64,000 nucleotides of DNA, from the NCBI GenBank assembly GCA_018660685.1, contig JABJJW010000004.1, forward strand, positions 116,373-180,372, written 5' to 3'. Within the stretch, counting starts at the first letter, position 1. Every line of letters begins with the position of its first letter. Positions 45,523 through 54,462 of the stretch are shown here, in pieces. Origin of the DNA: Flavobacteriales bacterium. Lineage in GTDB: Bacteria > Bacteroidota > Bacteroidia > Flavobacteriales_G > Salibacteraceae. Under the pieces are notes generated by a model. It did no database searches. It was given only the letters and a program-made list of their open reading frames with translations, and was not told where the DNA came from. A program made the position numbers and the translations under genes.

Positions 45523-46818
45523 TCAGAAATCTGCTCGCTCTCTTTTTGGCTTTTCCTTAACATGTGACTCACGTTGTTCTTTTTGATGCGATTCAGCAAA
45601 AGACTTCGCCTCGTCTAATGGAATCTTGTTTCCATGATTGAATGCAACCACAAAAGCATCTCCAATTCCATTCGTTTTGAGTTCTTCCCTATAAGAAGCC
45701 GCTTCATCATACTGAGCAAAGCTTCCTACGGTGAGAATGGTAAGATCATTCTGTTGAACTTCTTTAATCCCCTCAACTTCTAAGTATTTATCAGCTACCG
45801 CACTTGACACAAGCGTTCGGAAAGCACCAACCTGAACTTTAAAATCTACTCGTCCTTGAATATTCCAGCTGATGTTCTCAGCACCAATGCCTAAAACTTC
45901 ATTGACATAGTCAGGTTGATTGATGTCCACGATGAATGCATCAGCATATCCGCGCTCACGAATTTTATCTCTCAGTGCCTCAGCTTGTTTACGGTACGGG
46001 AACCGGCCAATCACATATCGGAAGATTCCATTCTCGTCAACGTAGACTTCCACGTTCTTAAGTTCTGGAAAATCCCTTGTCGGCTTCAGCTCAATTAACG
46101 CAGCAATTTGAACTCCATATTGCGAATTCATGGAGGTATAGTTGACTTCTCTTGTTCTCAAGTTCTCCCAATCGTCAAATGGAATGAGGCGGTCCTTGAT
46201 TTTAGGTGCTGTCCGCTCTTCTTTGATTTCTTCAGCAATCTCCTTGCCCGCCATTTGTTCTTCAGACATTGTTGGATGAGCTGTGGCCACTGGTTGTTCC
46301 TGAACAACTGGTTCATCATCACCCGTCCTTGCGATTGGTGGTTGCTCCACTTCCTCGTCCTTATCGAGGAGGTTACATTCTCTCACCCATTTTTGACCAT
46401 CAACGAGGTAGTACTCATCTTGATAAGAGTAGACCTGATAGAACTTGTTTAGAGATCGTAGTGCTTCCTCGCATTGTCCATTCTTTGAATAAGCAATGGT
46501 CAAGTAATAGTAAACGTACTCAGGAGCTCGTCGTTCTTTGTTTGATCCAGCCTCATAATTCTTCGCATACATCGATGATGCTGCTTCAAGAAGCTCAACG
46601 CTCTTAGCAATTTCTTTATCCCCTTTCACATAACACAATCCCAACAAATAATTCAAATTAGCATTGCTCGGATCTTTTGCCCAAAGCTTCTCAAGAATTG
46701 GAATAGCCTGTTGAAGCTTGTGATTGGCCAAGTGAAGCTTCGCCTGGTTGAAATTCTCTGTTTGAGAGAACCCAGCAAATGTGAAGCTGATAAACAATAT
46801 GGGTAAGAGACGTCTCAT
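45523..46818 (-). CDS. TPR protein with two SPOR (peptidoglycan-binding) domains
   Basis: 431 residues. Signal peptide (RRLLPILFISFTFAGFSQ), TPR-like helices (LHLANHKLQQAIPILEKLWA, ANLNYLLGLCYVKGDKEIAK), a low-complexity linker, then two SPOR domains near 225-300 (GVQIAALIELKPTRDFPELK) and 320-400 (FKVQVGAFRTLVSSAVADKY). SPOR domains bind denuded glycan strands at division septa. The basic tail (EKPKRERADF) lies after the second domain. A role in envelope maintenance is likely. The 230-base stretch on to the next gene holds only its terminator. Confidence 0.88.
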   Translation of the reverse strand: MRRLLPILFISFTFAGFSQTENFNQAKLHLANHKLQQAIPILEKLWAKDPSNANLNYLLGLCYVKGDKEIAKSVELLEAASSMYAKNYEAGSNKERRAPEYVYYYLTIAYSKNGQCEEALRSLNKFYQVYSYQDEYYLVDGQKWVRECNLLDKDEEVEQPPIARTGDDEPVVQEQPVATAHPTMSEEQMAGKEIAEEIKEERTAPKIKDRLIPFDDWENLRTREVNYTSMNSQYGVQIAALIELKPTRDFPELKNVEVYVDENGIFRYVIGRFPYRKQAEALRDKIRERGYADAFIVDINQPDYVNEVLGIGAENISWNIQGRVDFKVQVGAFRTLVSSAVADKYLEVEGIKEVQQNDLTILTVGSFAQYDEAASYREELKTNGIGDAFVVAFNHGNKIPLDEAKSFAESHQKEQRESHVKEKPKRERADF

Positions 46819-46902
46819 TGGTTGTTCTTTGATTCAAACTTACCCTGATATAATACCTACTCTTCGAGTAGCATCAATAGTTATTGACATCGGCGTGTAG
46901 AT

Positions 46903-47889
46903 TCACTTTAACAATCTCAAATCCGCGATTATCGCCTTATGGTCACTCGGAAATGAGGCGTTAACCTTGAGGTCATTAATCACCCACTTTTCATTAATCC
47001 AAATATGATCTAACCTCAACCAAGTATTCTTCAATGTTGAAATCAATCCCTGTCCAAAAGCTGACTGTGCATTGGTATATTCAAAGCCGAATTCACAATA
47101 GGTTCTAGATCCAGGTACTGCATTTAAATCACCAGCTAAGATCAAAGGAAGGTGATCTCCTTCTTTCCTTAATAGCAAGGCAGCCTGATCCCGTTGTTTG
47201 GCAAATACACTTGAAGGTGAATAAAGAGAATCATTGTCTCGAATTGGAAATATATTGTAGCTTTCCAAGTGATAATTCACTATCATAATTCTCTCTTTAC
47301 CAGTATTTAATATAATTTCATGTGCTTCATTCGTAGAAGGGCTTGATCGGAAGATGCTATTGGAAGATTCAAAGCTGAATTTTGAGAAAGTCGCTACCCC
47401 GAATATGTCGACCTTCTTTGGCTCAAAGTGATGATGTGGCATGTTTATTCGACGTGCAAAATCGGACGCTACGGACTCAACATCCGGCCATCGATAGTAA
47501 AGCCCAAACTCTTGAAGAAGGACTATGTCCGGTTGATGGTCATTGATCATTTTGACTATGGAATTGACCGTGGAAGTATCGTTATTGAACTGCTGAACAT
47601 TCAGACTCAATATCCTAATCGAAGCTTCAGTTTCTTCGGCTTGAAAATGCGCATCCGTATTGCGGTAAAAGAGAACAATGAACTGTAGAATTAGAAGTGC
47701 GATGAATGACGTCGTCTTACGCTTCTTGTATATTAAGATGGATACTACAACGCTGGTTAAAAAGAGGAGAGGAATGTCCAGAATGGGCGCCAACTGGAAA
47801 TAACTGGTTGATGAAAATTCAAACGAGGCAATGATACTCGCTGTAGTCAACGAGAATAGTGAGATAAAAAGAAGTCGTTTAATCAGCAT
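46903..47889 (-). CDS. Endonuclease/exonuclease/phosphatase family membrane protein
   Basis: About 328 residues from ATG 47889 (MLIKRLLFISLFSLTT); a 6-residue upstream extension overlaps the YggS gene more. Two or three N-terminal membrane helices (ILDIPLLFLTSVVVSILIY, FIALLILQFIVLFY) are followed by the EEP fold: LSLNVQQFNNDTS, PDIVLLQEFG, ILAGDLNAVPGS and the catalytic SFPSDHKAIIADL. The domain should face the periplasm and act on phosphodiesters or phospholipids; the substrate is unknown. It overlaps the YggS gene by 11 bases, so it is in the same operon. Confidence 0.88.
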   Translation of the reverse strand: MLIKRLLFISLFSLTTASIIASFEFSSTSYFQLAPILDIPLLFLTSVVVSILIYKKRKTTSFIALLILQFIVLFYRNTDAHFQAEETEASIRILSLNVQQFNNDTSTVNSIVKMINDHQPDIVLLQEFGLYYRWPDVESVASDFARRINMPHHHFEPKKVDIFGVATFSKFSFESSNSIFRSSPSTNEAHEIILNTGKERIMIVNYHLESYNIFPIRDNDSLYSPSSVFAKQRDQAALLLRKEGDHLPLILAGDLNAVPGSRTYCEFGFEYTNAQSAFGQGLISTLKNTWLRLDHIWINEKWVINDLKVNASFPSDHKAIIADLRLLK

Positions 47890-48559
47890 TGTAGTTGCGT
47901 GCACCAAAGATGGCGCTTCCTACTCTGACCATGTTGCTGCCCGCATCTATGGCGATTTGATAATCACCGCTCATACCCATTGAAAGCACTTCTGGTTGCC
48001 AATTGGAAGTTGAGGCGACATCTTCTTTGAGCGATTCGAACACAGCTTTCAATTCCGTAAATTCATTCCTGACTTGAGATTTATCTTCAGTGAACGTTGC
48101 CATCCCCATCAATCCTCTCACTCGAATATTTTTCATGGAAGAAAAATCGACTGAATTAAGCAGCAAACGAACTTCATCTTCGTTCAGTCCAAATTTTGAG
48201 GTCTCATCAGCGATGTGGACTTGAAGGAGGCAATCAATGCACTTTCCCTTTCCCGCTGCTCTTTTATTGATCTCCTTCAACAGCTTTAGACTGTCAACAG
48301 AATGAACCAGGTGAACAAAGTCTACAATGTATTTGACCTTGTTTGTCTGAAGATGTCCAATGAGATGCCATTCAATGTCTTGTGGCATTGCTGGCGCCTT
48401 GGCAATAAGCTCTTGAACTTTATTCTCTCCAAATGCTCTGTGACCAGCGTCGTAGGCTCGCATAATCGTGCCGATTGGATGCGTCTTTGACACCGCGATA
48501 AGTTCAACATCAGAGGGAAGAACTTCTTTTATGGACTGTAGGTTTTCTGCGATTTCCAT
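47879..48559 (-). CDS. YggS family pyridoxal-phosphate homeostasis protein
   Basis: 226 residues. PLP-binding alanine-racemase-fold protein that helps balance free PLP and amino-acid pools. The PLP lysine is in ELIAVSKTHPIGTI near residue 25; GHRAFGENKVQEL, EWHLIGHLQTNKVK and VHSVDSL follow, and the phosphate-binding end is VLSMGMSGDYQIAIDAGSNMVRVGSAIFG (split here only by reading). It heads an operon with the EEP-fold gene and is preceded by a strong terminator only 24 bases upstream of its ATG. Confidence 0.94.
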   Translation of the reverse strand: MEIAENLQSIKEVLPSDVELIAVSKTHPIGTIMRAYDAGHRAFGENKVQELIAKAPAMPQDIEWHLIGHLQTNKVKYIVDFVHLVHSVDSLKLLKEINKRAAGKGKCIDCLLQVHIADETSKFGLNEDEVRLLLNSVDFSSMKNIRVRGLMGMATFTEDKSQVRNEFTELKAVFESLKEDVASTSNWQPEVLSMGMSGDYQIAIDAGSNMVRVGSAIFGARNYNAD

Positions 48560-48582
48560 ACTGCAATGATAGAATTAAGCGC

Positions 48583-48610
48583 AAAAAAAAAACCGGCTCG
48601 GGGAGCCGGT
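48583..48610 (-). terminator. Strong Rho-independent terminator between the LytTR and YggS genes
   Basis: On the minus strand ACCGGCTC-CCC-GAGCCGGT, an 8-bp perfect stem with a 3-base loop, followed by a run of 10 T. It lies 150 bases past the LytTR stop and 24 bases before the YggS ATG. Confidence 0.92.
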
Positions 48611-48675
48611 CAGCGATCTAAATCGCCATGCTACGGATTGAGGATTATTTAAAAGCCATTTAGGCTGTTTATTCT
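48583..48675 (-). ncRNA. Candidate small RNA, about 90 nt, ending in the strong terminator
   Basis: TATGTTTG (minus strand, 48681-48688) is an exact -7 consensus match. From about 48675 the transcript would form three hairpins in series: AGCC-TAAAT-GGCT, GCGAT-TTAG-ATCGC and the terminator. No plausible ORF fits (one ATG is followed two codons later by a stop). It could instead be the 3' end of the LytTR operon message or a leader for the YggS gene. No known RNA family is recognised. Confidence 0.3.
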
Positions 48676-48759
48676 ATTATCAAACATACCATGCATATAT
48701 GGCAATTTGAAGCAAAGGTTACGTCTATGTTGTGAATGAAGAGTTTTTGTATGTGAGTG

Positions 48760-49449
48760 TCACAAACCCAAGGTTTTCAGCACTTGTTCACGAAAAGAAC
48801 GTAATATTGGAACCAAGGTCTTCCCTATCTCAACAGAGTTTTTGCCTACGGAAGTAACATGATCCTTATTTACGGCATAAGAACGGTGAACTCGTATGAA
48901 TTTGTCCTGAGGCAGCAGTTCAAGAAAGGTAGATAGAGACTGACGACTGAGGTGTTTTTTGTTTCCAGAATGGATCTCCACGTAGATGTTGTCTGCTCGA
49001 ATTAAACTAATGTCCGCAACCTTGAGAATAATGGATCGATGACCATCCTTGACATTGACCGTTGCTTCTCCTTCATTCTTGAGGTGCATTAAAGACATTT
49101 CAATGCCGGTGTACAAATCTTGTTCTGTAAATGGCTTAAGCACATATGCACCAGGCAATGTTTGCTTCGCTTCTTCCAGCGTAGAGCGATCGGAGTATGA
49201 GGTAAGAAACATGAATGGAATACCCTTTGACTTTAGAACATGAGCCAGCTCGATGCCTTCCATTCCGCCTTCTAGATTGATATCGAGTACAGCAAAATCA
49301 AATTGCTCTTCATCGATAATTTTTTCTGCTTGATCTTGGGTATGACAGACAAATGGAACGTTGTGTCCCATTTCCTGTAGCATGATTTTGATCATTTCAG
49401 CAATGATCGCTTCATCTTCTACTACCAGAATTCGGAATCCCCCGTCCAT
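48760..49449 (-). CDS. LytTR-type response regulator
   Basis: 229 residues. Receiver domain at the start (RILVVEDEAIIAEMIKIMLQ), with the phosphoacceptor D56 in FAVLDINLEGG and the signalling residues FLTSYSD and YVLKPF. The C-terminal LytTR DNA-binding domain has VADISLIRADNIYVEIHS, LSTFLELLPQDKFIRVHRSY and VGKNSVEIGKTLVPILRSF. No sensor kinase lies beside it. It is 36 bases past DUF1015 and may be the last gene of the serC operon. Confidence 0.93.
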   Translation of the reverse strand: MDGGFRILVVEDEAIIAEMIKIMLQEMGHNVPFVCHTQDQAEKIIDEEQFDFAVLDINLEGGMEGIELAHVLKSKGIPFMFLTSYSDRSTLEEAKQTLPGAYVLKPFTEQDLYTGIEMSLMHLKNEGEATVNVKDGHRSIILKVADISLIRADNIYVEIHSGNKKHLSRQSLSTFLELLPQDKFIRVHRSYAVNKDHVTSVGKNSVEIGKTLVPILRSFREQVLKTLGL

Positions 49450-49485
49450 TCATCAAAAGAAGGGAATTCCAGTCAGAATGGTGTT

Positions 49486-50739
49486 TTAGCTTTCTAGCTC
49501 ATGAACGAAGAGGCCGCTTCGAAGTTTTGGTTCAAACCAAGTCACCTTCGGTGGCATGATGAGCTCTGCATCACTGATGTCAATAAGCTGTTGCATCGAC
49601 ACTGGATACATCGCAAATGCTGCTTTCATTTCGCCAGAATCTACTCGTTTTTCAAGTTCACCAAGACCTCGGATGCCCCCCACAAACTCAATGCGCTTAT
49701 CGCGTCTCAAGTCAACGATATTCAACATCGGCTCAAGAACGCTTTTGGAGAGGATGGTGACATCCAACACTCCTACTGGGTCTGCGTCGTCATAAGTGCC
49801 TTTTTTAGCCGTCAGGCGATACCATTTGCCATTCAGATACATTCCGATGGAGTGCAGTGTTTCCGGCCGATATTGTTGGTCTTGCTCCTCGACATCAAAA
49901 GATGCGCTCAAACCTTGAACAAACTCATCGTTGCTCATTCCGTTTAAGTCCTTCACCACACGGTTGTAGTCAATTATTTTGAGTTGGTTATCAGGGAAAA
50001 CAACTGCCATAAAGTAGTTGTATCGTGCGCCGTCATCTGGCGAACCATTGGCTGCATCTCGAAACTCTTTCGCTACCAAACCGCCAGCAGCAGTACGATG
50101 ATGCCCATCCGCCACGTATATAGCAGGCACGTCGTTGTCAAATAACGTTTCAAGAGCGGAATTGTCAGAATCTTGAGTAACAGTCCACAAAGTGTGCTGA
50201 ATACCATCGTCTGCCTTGAAATCATAGACCGGCTCAGAAGTGGACTTAATGCGATCAACAATGGCGTCAATTGCATCCACATGTGCATAAGAAAAGAAAA
50301 CCGGCTCGGCGTTGATCTTTCCGTGACGCACATGATTCTTTCGATCTTCCTCTTTATCTGGACGCGTCAACTCATGTTTCTTGATGACATTATTGAAATA
50401 GTCATCGATCGAGCAACAACCTACGATTCCAGTCTGTGTATGGCCATCCATGATCAGCTGATAGACATAGAACATTTCATTTTCGTCCTGATTCAGAACC
50501 CCATTACTCTTTAGTAATTCGTAGTTCTCTCGTCCTTTCTTGTAAATGGACTCGTCATATACATCGTATCCATCGGGGAAATTGATCTCCGGCTTAATTA
50601 CATTATAAAATGAAACAGGGTTTCCGTCTGCAGAAATTCTAGCTTCTTTCGCATTGAGAACATCATATGGACGGCAAGCAACGGCCTCAACTTTATCGGC
50701 TGTCGGTCTTACTGCTTTAAACGGCTTTAATACACTCAT
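49486..50739 (-). CDS. DUF1015 family protein
   Basis: 417 residues. The family (often labelled SpoIVCA/DUF1015) has unknown biochemical function and in Bacteroidota sits beside serA and serC. Conserved pieces: KAVRPTADKVEAVACRPYDV at the start, IYVADGHHRTAAG in the middle and RRDKRIEFVGGIRGLGELEK towards the end. The HHRT motif resembles a ParB-like nucleotide-binding site. It begins 9 bases past serA. A role in serine-pathway control is inferred from context only. Confidence 0.9.
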   Translation of the reverse strand: MSVLKPFKAVRPTADKVEAVACRPYDVLNAKEARISADGNPVSFYNVIKPEINFPDGYDVYDESIYKKGRENYELLKSNGVLNQDENEMFYVYQLIMDGHTQTGIVGCCSIDDYFNNVIKKHELTRPDKEEDRKNHVRHGKINAEPVFFSYAHVDAIDAIVDRIKSTSEPVYDFKADDGIQHTLWTVTQDSDNSALETLFDNDVPAIYVADGHHRTAAGGLVAKEFRDAANGSPDDGARYNYFMAVVFPDNQLKIIDYNRVVKDLNGMSNDEFVQGLSASFDVEEQDQQYRPETLHSIGMYLNGKWYRLTAKKGTYDDADPVGVLDVTILSKSVLEPMLNIVDLRRDKRIEFVGGIRGLGELEKRVDSGEMKAAFAMYPVSMQQLIDISDAELIMPPKVTWFEPKLRSGLFVHELES

Positions 50740-50748
50740 AGGTTTAGA

Positions 50749-51708
50749 TTAGTTGAGAAGCTCAATAAATTGATCAGCCAATTCTAGGCCAATTCTATCT
50801 TGAGCTTCCATAGTACTTCCACCGATATGTGGCGTGCTAATTATTCTGGGATGAACCAATACTTCCTGACGCGGAGCAGGTTCGTTCACAAATACGTCAA
50901 GCGCTGCTGCTTTTACCTTTCCGTTATCCAAAGCTGTGATAAGCGCATGTTCGTCAACAATTCCGCCCCGTGACGTGTTAACGATACACACTCCATCCTT
51001 CATCGTATTGAATTCTTTTTCGCCAATAACAGCACTTCCATCAGGCTGAGCTGGAACGTGAAGACTGATGTAATCAGAGCTTGAGAGCACTTCTTCCATG
51101 GATCTTTTGCGAAGAACAACATCCACTTGCTGTGCGGCAATATCCAAGGTTAATGTCGTCGTGTCATCTTCTTCAAGAGCGGTATACAGGACGTACATAC
51201 CACAACCAAGTGCGTATTTAGCCAAGTCCTGTCCAATGCCACCGAACCCGACGATGCCAATTGTCTTTCCTCTGAGTTCTGTTCCCTTGCCGTATGTCTT
51301 TTTGAGAGATTTGAATTGATCTTGTCCTTCAACCGGCATTTTCCTTCCGGCATCATAAGTAAATCGAGCCATCGAGAAAAGAGTTCCCATCGCCAATTCT
51401 GCAACCGATTGAGCGCTGGCTCCTGGAGTATTCACAACATGCAGTCCCTTATCACGGCCATACTGGACATCGATATTGTCCATTCCGACTCCACCTCGGC
51501 CTACAATCTTTAACCCTGGACAGGCGTCCATAAGATCAGCGCGAACTTTTGTTGCGCTTCTCACAATGAGTCCGACATATCCTTCTTGATTGATCGCATT
51601 GATCAAACTAACTTGATCAACCGTATCGGTTATCACGTCAAATCCGTTTTCCTCAAGTTTCTGTTTTCCCGAAGGTGATATACCGTCGTTTGCTAAAATC
51701 TTCTTCAT
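50749..51708 (-). CDS. serA: D-3-phosphoglycerate dehydrogenase (short form)
   Basis: 319 residues, without an ACT regulatory domain. NAD-dependent oxidation of 3-phosphoglycerate, the first step of serine synthesis, in the cytoplasm. NAD-binding GIVGFGGIGQDLAKYALG, catalytic Arg in VNTSRGGIVDEHALI, Glu near DVFVNEPAP and His in STPHIGGSTMEAQ; the substrate site is in VRSATKVRADLM and GRGGVGMDNID. The missing ACT domain implies no direct serine feedback. The ATG overlaps the stop of the upstream small secreted protein gene (ATGA). Confidence 0.93.
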   Translation of the reverse strand: MKKILANDGISPSGKQKLEENGFDVITDTVDQVSLINAINQEGYVGLIVRSATKVRADLMDACPGLKIVGRGGVGMDNIDVQYGRDKGLHVVNTPGASAQSVAELAMGTLFSMARFTYDAGRKMPVEGQDQFKSLKKTYGKGTELRGKTIGIVGFGGIGQDLAKYALGCGMYVLYTALEEDDTTTLTLDIAAQQVDVVLRKRSMEEVLSSSDYISLHVPAQPDGSAVIGEKEFNTMKDGVCIVNTSRGGIVDEHALITALDNGKVKAAALDVFVNEPAPRQEVLVHPRIISTPHIGGSTMEAQDRIGLELADQFIELLN

Positions 51709-52238
51709 TCAATATCTATTTCTGCTGCCTCTCCGAAGGCTTTGATTACTTCTTCAATTCTCGTATCAACCTCTTCCAAAATAGCCTTTCTAGCCGCTGT
51801 CTTCAAGTCCGAAAGGTTCGCATTTAAATTTGTTTCTACGCCCTTCTTATCAACTTCGAGTGCTGCGTAGTTAAACTCATTCACCCAATAGAAGTATGAC
51901 TTCCGATCGATGTCAAACTTGATATGATACGTAAGCTTTCTATCCGAATGTTTACGAGCAACTCCAAAATGGCTTTCCACCATCGGCTCTTCGATGGTAA
52001 TGTCTAAGTATCTATTCGTTGAGTCATCCTGAACGACCGTCAGAGACATATCTTGGTAGAAACTCTTCGCCCAATGATTTAGCCGATCCATAATGTCTCC
52101 GGTTCCCGCCCTGCGAACATCGGCTTCCGCATGATATTCATATTGCTTTTCTGAGTTGGTTGGAATTTGAGCCACTGTCAGTGAGCTCGAAAGCAGGATG
52201 GTAATAACTGCAGTAAGTACGTTTTTCATCTTATCCAT
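51705..52238 (-). CDS. Small secreted protein, possibly DUF4468-like, between serC and serA
   Basis: About 178 residues. Signal peptide (KNVLTAVITILLSSSLTVAQ), then an alpha/beta domain: DIMDRLNHWAKSFYQDMSLT, LTYHIKFDIDRKSYFYWVNE and a C-terminal helix (LKTAARKAILEEVDTRIEEV). Resemblance to the TBP-like DUF4468 family is tentative. Three in-frame ATG codons are close (52229, 52238, 52250); the middle one overlaps the serC stop. It is coupled to both serC and serA although it is exported, which is unexpected. Confidence 0.6.
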   Translation of the reverse strand: MDKMKNVLTAVITILLSSSLTVAQIPTNSEKQYEYHAEADVRRAGTGDIMDRLNHWAKSFYQDMSLTVVQDDSTNRYLDITIEEPMVESHFGVARKHSDRKLTYHIKFDIDRKSYFYWVNEFNYAALEVDKKGVETNLNANLSDLKTAARKAILEEVDTRIEEVIKAFGEAAEIDIE

Positions 52239-53310
52239 ATTTTTCTTCAAATGCTTTCATCACATCAACAAGCGCACCAACACTTTCTATTGGCAATGCG
52301 TTGTACATGCTGGCTCTAAACCCACCGACAGATCGGTGACCTTTAATTCCGCTGATATTGGCTTCAGCTGCCATGTCGAGAAAAGTTTGATTCAGGCCTT
52401 CATCGATCCCATCTGCAAGAACAAATGTTCCATTCATCCACGATCGATCTTCCAACGCTGCGGTTGCTTTGAACATTCCATTTCGTTCTACCTCTCCATA
52501 GAGAAGATTGGCTTTTGCTTCATTTCTGCGCCCTACTTCTTCCAACCCGAGGCTCTTTATCCATCGAAGAACCAGCATACTGACATAGACCGGAAAAACC
52601 GGTGGAGTATTGAACATTGAATCCTTATCTGCATGCGTTTTTAAATTCAACATCGTTGGGATGTCGGCACTTGACTTTCCTAAAATTTCCTTCTTAAAAA
52701 TGTAAACCGTCGTTCCCGCGGGACCCATGTTCTTTTGAGCTCCAGCATAGATCAAATCAAATTTAGAGGCATCTATCGGGCGGCTAAATATATCAGAAGA
52801 CATATCGCAGACCAGTGGGACCGTCACATCAGGGATGTGATGATATTGAGTCCCGAAAATAGTGTTGTTTGACGTGTAATGGAGGTAGTCGACATCGGTA
52901 GGTGACTCATAGCCTTTAGGGATGAAATTGTAGTTAGCTTCTTTACTACTTGCAACCTCGAGAGCATCTCCTACCCACTTTCCTTCCTTCACGGCTTTGT
53001 TTGCCCATGATCCGGTGTTGATGTATCCACCTCTATTGTTTTCACGAAGCATATTGTAAGCGGAGATTAAGAATCCGGTGCTTGCCCCACCTTGGAGAAA
53101 CAGCACATCGTAATCATCCCCTAAACCAAGAATTTCTTTCACCAGACTTCGCGCTTCATCCATGACTGCAACAAAGTCCTTACTCCGGTGTGACATCTCC
53201 AAAATGGAAAGGCCGGAACCATTGAAATCGACAACAGCGCGTGACGCCTCTTCAAAAACTGATTTGGGAAGTATGCTAGGGCCTGCGCTAAAGTTGTGGA
53301 TATGTGCCAT
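52231..53310 (-). CDS. serC: Phosphoserine aminotransferase
   Basis: 359 residues. PLP-dependent conversion of 3-phosphohydroxypyruvate and glutamate to phosphoserine; also acts in PLP synthesis in some species. Begins HIHNFSAGPSILPKSVFEEA; LFLQGGASTGF binds phosphate, and the PLP lysine is in IYAGAQKNMGPAGTTVY. Other features are CDMSSDIFSRPID and the end GIKGHRSVGGFRASMYNALP. It is the first gene of serC - small secreted protein - serA - DUF1015, and it overlaps the next gene. Confidence 0.96.
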   Translation of the reverse strand: MAHIHNFSAGPSILPKSVFEEASRAVVDFNGSGLSILEMSHRSKDFVAVMDEARSLVKEILGLGDDYDVLFLQGGASTGFLISAYNMLRENNRGGYINTGSWANKAVKEGKWVGDALEVASSKEANYNFIPKGYESPTDVDYLHYTSNNTIFGTQYHHIPDVTVPLVCDMSSDIFSRPIDASKFDLIYAGAQKNMGPAGTTVYIFKKEILGKSSADIPTMLNLKTHADKDSMFNTPPVFPVYVSMLVLRWIKSLGLEEVGRRNEAKANLLYGEVERNGMFKATAALEDRSWMNGTFVLADGIDEGLNQTFLDMAAEANISGIKGHRSVGGFRASMYNALPIESVGALVDVMKAFEEKYG

Positions 53311-53394
53311 ACTGAGGTTTTTAAATCGGCTGCGAAATTGAGGATTTTAATACTGACAAGAAAGCTAAGCCTACTCTATTTCTGACCTTGCCTT

Positions 53395-53844
53395 TCAGTT
53401 TCGACGAAATGCCAGGACGGTGTATTGTCGGTTTGTCGTATCAGCACTGGATTTAAACTGAAAAGAGATGGCTTCAATCAGCATCTCACCATCACCAAAA
53501 ACCGACTTTCCTTCCCATGATTGAGCATCAATATCGAATCTTGTATCGTCCACGAACCTTAGGTCAATGGATAAGCTGTCACAGAACAGTATTGAGGGCG
53601 CTGATGGATCAGAGATCAGGTTAAACCCCACATTCTGTCTCATGGTGTCGGCAACGAGTTCTCCTCGATAGTATCCAGTGTATTGAGCTAGTGAAAGTTC
53701 CTCGCACCCATCTCCACCATACCACAGATGACAAGCACATGATTTTTCGATGCAAACGCCATGCACACAATCCTGCTTGCAACGATTGCAAGACGCAAAG
53801 AATAGCAAGAAAACAGAAGTGATGACAATTACGACAGAACGCAT
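53395..53844 (-). CDS. Small lipoprotein with an EGF-like cysteine cluster
   Basis: 149 residues. The lipoprotein signal VIVITSVFLLFFASC places the lipidated Cys at residue 19. A six-cysteine EGF-like stretch follows (CKQDCVHGVCIEKSCACHLW, then GGDGCEE), then a beta-rich domain of unknown family (YTGYYRGELVADT, DSLSIDLRFVDDTRFDID). EGF-like folds are uncommon in bacteria but recur in Bacteroidota lipoproteins. Function unknown. The gene stands 24 bases past the thioredoxin-like gene and may be co-transcribed with it. Confidence 0.7.
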   Translation of the reverse strand: MRSVVIVITSVFLLFFASCNRCKQDCVHGVCIEKSCACHLWYGGDGCEELSLAQYTGYYRGELVADTMRQNVGFNLISDPSAPSILFCDSLSIDLRFVDDTRFDIDAQSWEGKSVFGDGEMLIEAISFQFKSSADTTNRQYTVLAFRRN

Positions 53845-53868
53845 ACTTCAAAGGTAATTCGGGTCGAA

Positions 53869-54462
53869 CTACACTTGGTCCAAGACTTCAACTATCTCCT
53901 TTTGAATGGAGTGTTGTTTGTCATTGTTGTACCAGACCTGAATTTGAGTCTTTACATCTTCCTTAGAAATCTTTGGCTCCGGCAACTCTTTCCAATCGGC
54001 CATGATTTGATCTGCGGCCTTTGGTCTCGACCCCCAACGGCCGAGAAGTTCGAAATTGTTTCGATGAAGGACCATTAGAATTGGAATGGAACGGGCACCA
54101 TCGGTTAAGTGCATATCCATCAATTCCGGATTGTCGTCTCTTAAAACATAGCGATGTTCAATTCCTAACTCGTCAGCGATTCTTGCGATTACAGGTACGG
54201 CTTGAGCTCCATCTCCGCACCAGCTTTCGGTCATGGTTAGAAATACGATATCATTTTGAAGTTTGCGATTCTGAATACCATTAAGGCTCGGCACATAGGT
54301 CTTGCCAATCCGTTTCATTCTTTGGACGTTCAGCTTTGAAAAATCAACCAGTTCTTGGGTTTGAACATGACCTGTGGTCTTTCCATCTATTACTGCTTGC
54401 TTGAATATATCGTTGAGCGATTCGTAGCTCAGCGAAGATTCCCATATTTCTTTATAATCCAT
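53869..54462 (-). CDS. Thioredoxin-family protein with a single active-site cysteine
   Basis: 197 residues. Thioredoxin fold with the active-site segment TMTESWCGDGAQAVPVIARI, in which only the first Cys of the usual CxxC is present, and the cis-Pro loop GARSIPILMVLH. Similar Bacillus and Bacteroidota proteins keep this WCGDxxQ form. It may act as a monothiol reductase or bacillithiol/glutathione-type exchange protein. The start overlaps the end of the FAD oxidoreductase gene by 11 bases, linking the two. Confidence 0.85.
   Translation of the reverse strand: MDYKEIWESSLSYESLNDIFKQAVIDGKTTGHVQTQELVDFSKLNVQRMKRIGKTYVPSLNGIQNRKLQNDIVFLTMTESWCGDGAQAVPVIARIADELGIEHRYVLRDDNPELMDMHLTDGARSIPILMVLHRNNFELLGRWGSRPKAADQIMADWKELPEPKISKEDVKTQIQVWYNNDKQHSIQKEIVEVLDQV

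Noticed and set aside
45288..45599. Minus-strand open frame of 103 codons between the PD40 and SPOR genes
   Set aside because: It contains the UUCG terminator hairpin, overlaps both neighbouring genes and shows no domain, signal or composition of a real protein.
49501..49947. Plus-strand open frame of 148 codons opposite DUF1015
   Set aside because: Antisense to a conserved gene, no recognisable domain.
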